A model generated the notes under the pieces. It did no database searches. It saw only the letters and a list, made by a program, of their open reading frames with translations, and was not told where the DNA came from. A stretch of 64,000 nucleotides of DNA from Hevea brasiliensis (Eukaryota; Streptophyta; Magnoliopsida; Malpighiales; Euphorbiaceae): NCBI RefSeq assembly GCF_030052815.1, contig NC_079503.1, positions 54,602,735 through 54,666,734 of the forward strand, written 5' to 3'. Below, piece after piece: positions 57,369 to 64,000 of this stretch. Within the stretch, counting starts at the first letter, position 1, and every line of letters begins with the position of its first letter. Position numbers and translations under genes: made by a program.

Positions 57369-58372
57369 TTGAAGTATGTTTACTTGGGAGACAATGAGAC
57401 ACTTCCAGTTATCATCTCAAGCAATTTAACAAAGATTGAAGAAGACATATTGACTAGGGTTTTGGGACTACACAAGGAAGCAATTGGATGGACAATAGCT
57501 GACATCAAAGGTATAAGTCCATCAGTGTGCATGCACAGGATTCTACTGGAGGATGAGGCTAAACCAAGTAGAGAAGTTCAAAGGAGATTGAAACCACAGA
57601 TGATAGAGGTTATGAAGAAGGAGATTTTAAAGCTACTGGATGTGGGAGTTATTTACCCAATTTCAGATGGCAAATGGGTAAGTCCAATCCAAGTAGTGCC
57701 ATAAAAATCAGGAGTAACTGTGGTAGCAAATCAAGATAATGAACTTGTTCCAATAAGGATTCAGAGTGGATGGCGAATGTGCATAGACTACCGCAAGCTG
57801 AATTCAACAACAAGGAAGGACCACTTCCCACTGCCATTCATTAATCAAATGCTGGAGAGGTTAGCAGGAAAGTCTTATTTTTGCTTTCTTGATGGCTTTT
57901 TTGGATATAATCAAATTGTGATTGCACCGGAGGATCAAGAGAAGACTACCTTCACTTGCCCTTTCGGAACTTTTACTTTTAGAAGGATGCCCTTCGGGCT
58001 TTGTAATGCACCTACCACATTTTAGAGATGCATGATGAGCATATTTTCATATGACATTGATATTTGCATTGAGGTGTTCATGGATATTTTACTGTGTATG
58101 GTGATTCATTTGATGCATGTTTACATCATTTAACTTCTGTTCTTGAGAGATGCATTGAGAAAAATCTTATTTTGAATTATGAGAAGTGTTATTTTATGGT
58201 AGAACAAGGGATTGTGTTGGGTCATGTTGTCTCTAATAGGGGTATTAAGGTGGATAAGTCTAAAATTGATTTAATTGTGAACTTACCCTACCCCACAACT
58301 GTGAGGGAAGTACACTCTTTTCTTGGTCATGCAAGTTTCTATCGCAGGTTCATTAAGGATTTTCTAAGATAG
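57369..58372 (+). pseudogene. pol: Athila reverse transcriptase
   Basis: RT blocks: IGWTIADIKGISPSVCMHRI, LLDVGVIYPISDGKWVSPIQ, WRMCIDYRKLN, FCFLDGFFGYNQI and FRRMPFGLCNAPTTF. A TAA interrupts between VVP and KSG (57702), and a stop follows APTTF (58023). In the catalytic box the sequence reads FMD and loses a base (TTCATGGATATTTTAC), which shifts the frame out of FMDD. The part after it (YGDSFDACLHHLTSVLERC, EVHSFLGHASFYRRFI) is intact in another frame. Confidence 0.9.
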
Positions 58373-58950
58373 CATTGCCTTTGTCTAGACTCTTGCAAAA
58401 AGATGTTTCTTTTGAGTTCAGTGAAGAGTGCAAGGAGGCTTTTAACAAATTAAAATATGCATTGACATCACCCCCTATTATCCAGGCTCCTGATTAGACA
58501 ATACCATTTGAAATTACGTGTGATGCAAGTAATTATGCAGTGGGAGCAGTTTTAGGGCAGCGTGTTGGGAAGCTCTTTCATGTGATTTATTATGCATCCA
58601 GAACACTCAATTCAGCTCAGCGCAATTATTCTACTATCGAAAAAGAGTTTTTAGCTATAATTTTTGCTTTAGATAAATTTCGATCATATTTGCTTGGTTC
58701 TAAAATAATTATCTTCTTTGATCATGCAGTGTTGAAGTATCTCTTGGCAAAGAAGGAAGCAAAACCAAAGTTGATTAGATGGATCCTTCTGCTGTAAGAT
58801 TTTGATCTTCAAATCAAGGATAAGAAAGCAGCTAAAAACCTGGTAGCAAATCATTTGAGCAAGTTAGTGACACAAAAAGATCCACTTCCTTTGTAGGAAC
58901 TTTTTCCTGATGAGTAGTTATTTAAATTGCAAGGTATGATCCCTTGGTAT
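58373..58950 (+). pseudogene. Athila RNase H
   Basis: Open stretch 58540-58797 encodes [39 protein letters not shown] and [20 protein letters not shown]. Upstream, [13 protein letters not shown] carries the first catalytic aspartate. Single stops lie near 58370, 58495 and 58795. This is the ordinary RNase H; no second one is seen. Confidence 0.85.
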
Positions 58951-59079
58951 GCTGATTTAGTGAATTATTTGGTTACTAAGGTTGTGGCTTTTGATTTGAG
59001 TAAACTAAGAAAGAGAAATTGAAAAGTGAAGCTAAGTATTATGTGTGGGATGACCCATATTTGTGAAAATTTTGTTCAG

Positions 59080-59364
59080 ATTAAATTATTAGGATATGTG
59101 TTCCTGATAATGAGATTCAATCTATTCTTGCTTTTTGTCATGCCTATGCATGTGGAGGACATTTTGGACCCAAGAGAATAGGTAGAAAAATATTATATGG
59201 TGGTTTTTACTAGCCCACTACATTTCGTGATTCATATTTGATTTGCAAAAATTGTGAACAATGTCAAAGAACAGGAAGTTTAACCCATAAGAATGAGATG
59301 ATTTAAAATCCAATACTTATTTGTGAGATTTTTTATGTGTGGGGTATTGATTTTATGGGTCCAT
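59080..59364 (+). pseudogene. int: Athila integrase, N-terminal part
   Basis: Zinc module HAYACGGHFGPKRI and CKNCEQCQRTG, then VWGIDFMGP with the first catalytic aspartate. Stops replace tryptophan or glutamine near 59213 and 59305. The sequence is cut at 59364 by the Tekay element; the rest should lie beyond the window. Confidence 0.82.
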
Positions 59365-62300
59365 TGTCACACCTTACCCCTCTGTAAGACATAACATGAT
59401 CCCGTAGAATACTTAATGAACTACCGAACTTCACCTACCGATAACTCATTAAGTACCCTACAAGGGATTTTAAAACAATTCTCTTACATTTTGAAAGTGG
59501 TGAGCATTTTGGTAGGAATTAAAAACCATTTATTCAAAGTTTAAATACTAATAAAAATTTTTGTCCATTTAAATTTTGCCTCAAATTTTATAAAAATTTT
59601 GACAGAGTACCGTTTGTAATTAGAGAAAACAGTTCTTCAAATACCTGCGAAAAAACACTTCCAAAAATTTTTCACAACTCCCAACCTCTAATAAATCTCA
59701 ATCAACTCAATTCAAATCACTTCAAAGTAATTTCACAATACAAATCAAAATTCATCATCTCAAAATATTTAATACTTCATTCACAAGGCATAAAATATGA
59801 AATTCATATGTACAAATATTAAATTTACAGAAGAAAATCAAAAAATAATATTATTACAATTTATTTACAACTGCTCAACTTACATTGATACATACAACAT
59901 TTCTATATTTACATCAAAATTATCTACAAGGGTATAAAATAATACCCGCACAAAATAATCGATGTGGTCCACAATTCGATAGCAGCTCACTCTACTGCTT
60001 TCTCCTTGCTCTTATCTACGACAGCAAAATAAGCTATCGCTGAGTATAAAAATACTCAGTGGTGCACAATAAAAATTTAAAATGCAATACATAAATCGTT
60101 CATTGATGAAACACAATTTGAATACTTCTCAATCACATTTCATAAATATCAAAGTTCATAATAACACCATTTAGTCAAATAATTTATTAAACACAGTGTT
60201 GCCAAAATCATACACACTTAAGCCATGACACAAAATTTTCGATCAATGCCGTGTTGTACACCATGACAAAGCAATCTACAACCCCATTAATCGAAATCAA
60301 TGAGGGAGGTGGCTAGCTGGCTAATGAGTACTCATCCGATCTCAACCTCAACTGGCAAGCCAGAAAGGGAGGAAAATAAACGATCTCAACCCCATAAATG
60401 GAGGAGGAATAATATGATACTGTCATGCTAAGTGTGAACACAAAATCAATTCAAAACAATTTATTTAAATAATTTATTGGAAATCTGGTAAACTTTCAAA
60501 GTCATATTCACAATCATAAATGGCAACACAATTTGTAATTAGCTCAAAAAAAAATCAATTTTTCAAGAATCATATATTCAAATAAAAGTTCTGTGCACAG
60601 ACCTGACGTGAGTCGCCTCTAGGCCTTGACTCAGTCTCTTCGAGTTTCCAAGTCTTTTTCAGCTGAAACACATAGTTTCATAGTGTTTCAGTACCATAAC
60701 TCAGCATAAATCCAAAAATAAATTTCACTTCATTTTTACTAGCTCTATTGCGTTAAATTCAATGTTCTCATAGTTTTTGTATTTCGAGTTACTATTCACT
60801 ATACTATTCAAATCAAATTGTTGACTTTTTAAGGCTTAATAGGTATGGGAACTCCAACTTCACCCACATACCACATTTTGGTCATTAAATTTGTTGGTTT
60901 TGGTCCTTTTCTCAAAGCTTAAGTCCTTTTGGCCAAATTGTCAAATTTTCAGTTTTGGTGCTCCTAGTTGCACTGTTTCATTGGTCAATCTACTGTTGGA
61001 ATTTGGCAAACCTTTCTCCATAGAAAATGTTCCTTATTGTCTTAAGTTTATTCTCATTTTTGGATCACCCCAATTGGAGTTTTGTAGCTTAAGTTATGGC
61101 CATTTAAACCAGGGCTGCCGGATTGGAAACAACCCAGATTTTCTGGGCAATTTTTTAGTGCTGGCAGATTTGGGTCACCAACTTGGGGTGGCCAAATGGC
61201 TTGGTTTCTGGAAGAATTTGGACTTGTGTTCTTCATGAAAGTTTTAGTTCTATATCTCCTATAACCACTGGTAAAAGTTCAGGTCAATTTGATCTGCCTA
61301 GCTCGAGTTATGACCAAATGAACAAACACGGTGCATTTGGTCAGTTTGTACAGTGGCAGACTGCACTTATCCAACTTTGGTCAATTTGTTCACTAGGTTT
61401 TGGTCACTTTTTGGGCATGGTTCCAAAATGAAAATTGTGTCATTTTATGTCTATTTTCATTCCCAATTGGTGCCATATCAATTGGACTTGTAAAATTTCA
61501 GTTTTGGTCCTTCAAAGTTGACTTGGTCATGCTGCCAGCAGCATGACCATACACCCTCCGAATTTGGCTTCAATTCCAACAATTCAAACACAACTCATTT
61601 GGTCACAATTGACCATTTTTTACTTTACAATAGGTCAAACATGGCATTTACTCATTTCTCCAAATTTTGACTCAAAACCCTAGGCCTCCAAACCCTAATC
61701 ACACTAAATTGTTGCATCTAATCACATTTAAGCATTTCCATCTTACTACCATTCTCATGCAAGTTTACTAACACATTTAATTCATTCAAAACACATCATA
61801 CCCTCATACATCCATGGCTGGCCAAAATTTCAGTTTTGTCTTTCCACACATTTTTATTTCATTTCATTAGTTTCTAAGCTCATTTCAACAACTAATTATG
61901 CATTTAAAATGGAAAATAACAAGTTAACATACTAACCTCTTTTAAAACTTCAAATCTCTACCTTTTACTCTTCTTTCTTCTTGTAATCTTCTTCTTAAGT
62001 TGCAATAACAAGCTCTAGTAAGGTTTTTAAGGGAGTTATTAAGACTAAGTGGAGAAATTAAAGCTTGAGTGCAAGCTTTAATGGAGAATTTTTCATGGAG
62101 GACTTATGGAGAAAGGGAGGTGGCAAAGGGAAGAAGAAAGAAGACAACTTTATTTTTTTTTCTTTTCCTTTCTTTTATAAATTTGGCTTATGGAAGACCA
62201 TAAAAATCTAATTTAATAATTCAATTAATTAATTTTTTTATGGCATCATGCATGAGGTCATGCATGATGTCATCACCTTTTTACTTTTTCATTTTCCTCT

Positions 62301-62812
62301 TTTTTTTTTCTATTAGTTCTTTAATTTAATTCTCGATTCCAAAATTTTCTTTTCTCCGATTTTATTTGTGATTAGATCAGAGTCGACTCTAGGGTCAATT
62401 GACCAAATTGCCCCTCGTCGGTTCATCCCGGTTTGTAAATAATTTCATATTTCTTTCGGCTCCCTGACCTAATTATTTGACTGGCTTAACAGTTCTTTTT
62501 CGTGATTTTCTCTTTTCCACTGTGTTCATGAGGGTCCTCAGGACCGCAGCGTCACATTTTACTGTTCGAAATTTGAGTTTAAATCGACTTCGCAATCGTT
62601 CCTGAGGAGGTCACCCATCGTTGTGACTCTTGACTCGTTTAACTTCTTATGTTCTGTTTTTCTTATTTATACTTAACTAATTGAACATTACTAATTATTT
62701 GTGTTTATGGTTTCTCTAGTTGTCTTAAGTATGGTTCTAATCCCCTTAATTGTCCTGGACGACACCTGAACAATGATGAAATATACTAGGCTATACAAAT
62801 AGGGGTGTTACA
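59365..62812 (-). repeat. Tekay-type 3' LTR (3.4 kb)
   Basis: In - orientation it runs TGTAACACCCCT to GGTAAGGTGTGACA. The left TSD candidate is TCCAT (59360-59364); its partner is outside the window. It contains the GAGGGGCAATTTGGTCA block (62400-62416, - strand), the terminal blocks shared with 11819-12364 and 56250-56734, and two copies of the motif shared with Athila (61227-61312 and 61030-61098). No ORF is supported. Confidence 0.88.
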
Positions 62813-62826
62813 ATTCTCCCCCCCTT
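62813..62826 (-). promoter_or_regulatory. Polypurine tract of the Tekay element
   Basis: AAGGGGGGGAGAAT-type purine run directly before the LTR start TGTAACACCC. Confidence 0.8.
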
Positions 62827-62858
62827 AAATAAATTTCGTCTCAAAATTTTACCTGGTA

Positions 62859-64000
62859 TCAATCTCTGAACAGCTGTGGGTTTTGTCTCCTCATGTCCTC
62901 CTCTCGTTCCCAAGTAGCCGCCTGGCCCGAATGATGGTTCCACAGCACTTTTACCAATGGTATTTGCTTGTTTCGTAGCTATTTTACCTCATAAGCCAGA
63001 ATCTTTGTGGGTTCTTCCTCATATGTGAGGTCTGGATTTACTTCAATTTCTTCTACTGGTAGTACATGAGATGGGTCTGATCGATACCTCCTCAACATAG
63101 ACACATGGAAGACATTATGTATCTTCTCCAACTCTGGAGGTAGTGCCAAACGATAAGCCAAAGGACCCACTCTTTCCAATACCTCATATGGCCCGATAAA
63201 ACGAGGACTTAGTTTCCCCTTCCTGCCGAATCTCATAATCCTCTTCCAAGGAGAAACCTTGAGGAAAACTTTCTCACCCACTGCATACTCAATATCCCTT
63301 CTTTTCAAATCAATATAGGACTTCTGACGGTCTGATGCAGTTTTAAGTCGATCCCTGATCACCCTGATTTTCTCTTCAGTCTGTTGAACAATTTCGAGTC
63401 CAATCATTTTTCTTTCACCCACGTCATCCCAACACAATGGGGTTCTACATTTTCTGCCATATAAAGCTTCATATGGAGGCATCCCAATGCTTGATTGGTA
63501 GCTGTTGTTGTAAGCAAACTCAATCAAAGGCAAGTGTGTATCCCAACTACCCTCAAACTTAATCACACAAGCCCGTAGCATGTCCTCCAAGATCTGAATT
63601 ACCCTCTCAGACTGGTCATCTGTCTGTGGGTGGAATGCAGTACTGAAGTTCAATCTAGTTCCTAGGGCTCTCTGAAGACTACCCCAGAATCTAGAAGTGA
63701 ACCTAGGATCTCTGTCTGATACAATGGATACTGGCACTCCATGAAGTCTCACAATCTTGTCAATGTACAACTTGGCCAATCTGTCTAAACTGTAGTCCAT
63801 TCGGACTGGCAGAAAATGAGCAGACTTAGTCAGTCTGTCGACAATGACCCATACTGCATCATGACTCTTTTGTGTTTTTGGAAGTCCCATTACAAAATCC
63901 ATTGTTATTCTCTCCCATTTCCATTCTGGCACTGGTAGTGGATGTAACAACCCAGTTGGTACTTGATGCTCTGCCTTTACTTGCTGAAAAGTTAGGCATT
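62859..64000 (-). pseudogene. int: Tekay chromovirus integrase with chromodomain tail
   Basis: Enters from the window end with the tail of the zinc module (QQVKAEHQVPTG), then WERITMDFVMGLPKT, IVSDRDPRFTSRFW and a glutamate near QTDDQSERVIQ (catalytic D, D, E). The GPY-type segment RFIGPYEVLERVGPLAYRL and HNVFHVSMLRRYRSDPSHVL follow. A TAG at 62979-62981 interrupts just before LRNKQIPLVKVLWNHH and ATWEREEDMRRQNPQLF, a chromodomain, which ends at 62859. The chromodomain places the element among the chromoviruses. Apart from this stop, the frame is open for more than 1 kb, the best-preserved integrase in the window. Confidence 0.92.

Larger units (their letters stand above)
25354..59364 (+). 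mobile_element. Athila retrotransposon carrying three nested insertions
   Basis: The 5' LTR starts TGATAAATGC (25354), is split at CCCAT by Ogre-2, resumes at 48702 and ends CACCCATCA (50361). Primer site, gag, protease, RT, RNase H and the integrase start follow on the + strand. Protease is split by a solo LTR (52553-56734) and integrase by a Tekay element (59365 onward). The 3' LTR is beyond the window. The Athila LTR reconstructed without the insertion would be about 1.7 kb. All coding parts have stops, many consistent with C-to-T change. Confidence 0.88.

Noticed and set aside
60891..61238. 115-codon + strand frame in the Tekay LTR
   Set aside because: Lies in non-coding LTR sequence, has no domain, and overlaps the repeated regulatory-type motif.

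Overview
The window looks like pericentromeric or otherwise repeat-saturated nuclear DNA of a flowering plant, probably a eudicot. The evidence is AT-rich non-coding stretches, plant-specific LTR-retrotransposon lineages (Ogre/Tat, Athila, Tekay-type chromovirus), a plant L1-type LINE, a TRIM element and CACTA-like subterminal repeats. I see no convincing single-copy host gene, no rRNA or tRNA gene and no CRISPR. Nearly every coding stretch is a decayed retroelement domain with stops and frameshifts, many of them of C-to-T type.

Layout. (1) 1-11818: 3' half of an Ogre element on the + strand (Ogre-1): gag, intron, RT, RNase H, second RNase H, integrase, a 3' UTR with hairpins and a 53/60-bp tandem array, and a 4.9-kb 3' LTR. 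It sits inside a Tekay-like LTR whose tail is at 11819-12364. A second, oppositely oriented LTR fragment follows (12365-13570). (2) 13571-18119: an old LINE (endonuclease, RT, zf-RVT, RNase H, poly-A), itself split by a 694-bp TRIM. (3) 18120-25023: AT-rich DNA with a diverged duplication of about 1 kb, a (TA)n microsatellite, a possible Copia LTR, CACTA-like remnants and a short poly-A non-LTR insertion with TSDs. (4) 25024-64000: a nest of elements. A Tekay-like LTR start is cut by an Athila element (25354-59364). The Athila LTR is split by a complete 23.3-kb Ogre on the - strand (Ogre-2, 25388-48701, perfect TSD CCCAT). The Athila protease gene is split by a 4.2-kb solo LTR (52553-56734), and its integrase gene by a Tekay chromovirus on the - strand that runs off the window end.

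How the parts work together. The Ogre family carries, besides ORF1-gag-pro-pol, an extra gene on the opposite strand inside the U3 part of its roughly 5-kb LTR. In the 5' LTR of Ogre-2 this gene (46246-48106) is intact if one 61-bp intron is removed, and it encodes 599 aa. It has its own TATA box, divergent from the TATA box of the genomic RNA about 0.8 kb away. Ogre-1 keeps a 183-bp intron between the gag-pro and RT frames, whereas Ogre-2 lacks exactly that intron, as expected if a spliced RNA was reverse transcribed.

The most notable signals are the intact antisense LTR gene with divergent promoters, the intron-plus and intron-minus Ogre pair, a family of hairpins with compensatory arm changes in the Ogre 3' UTR, and sequence motifs shared between LTRs of different families. 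No alignment or database search could be run. Family names rest on motif recognition, and identity statements are visual.
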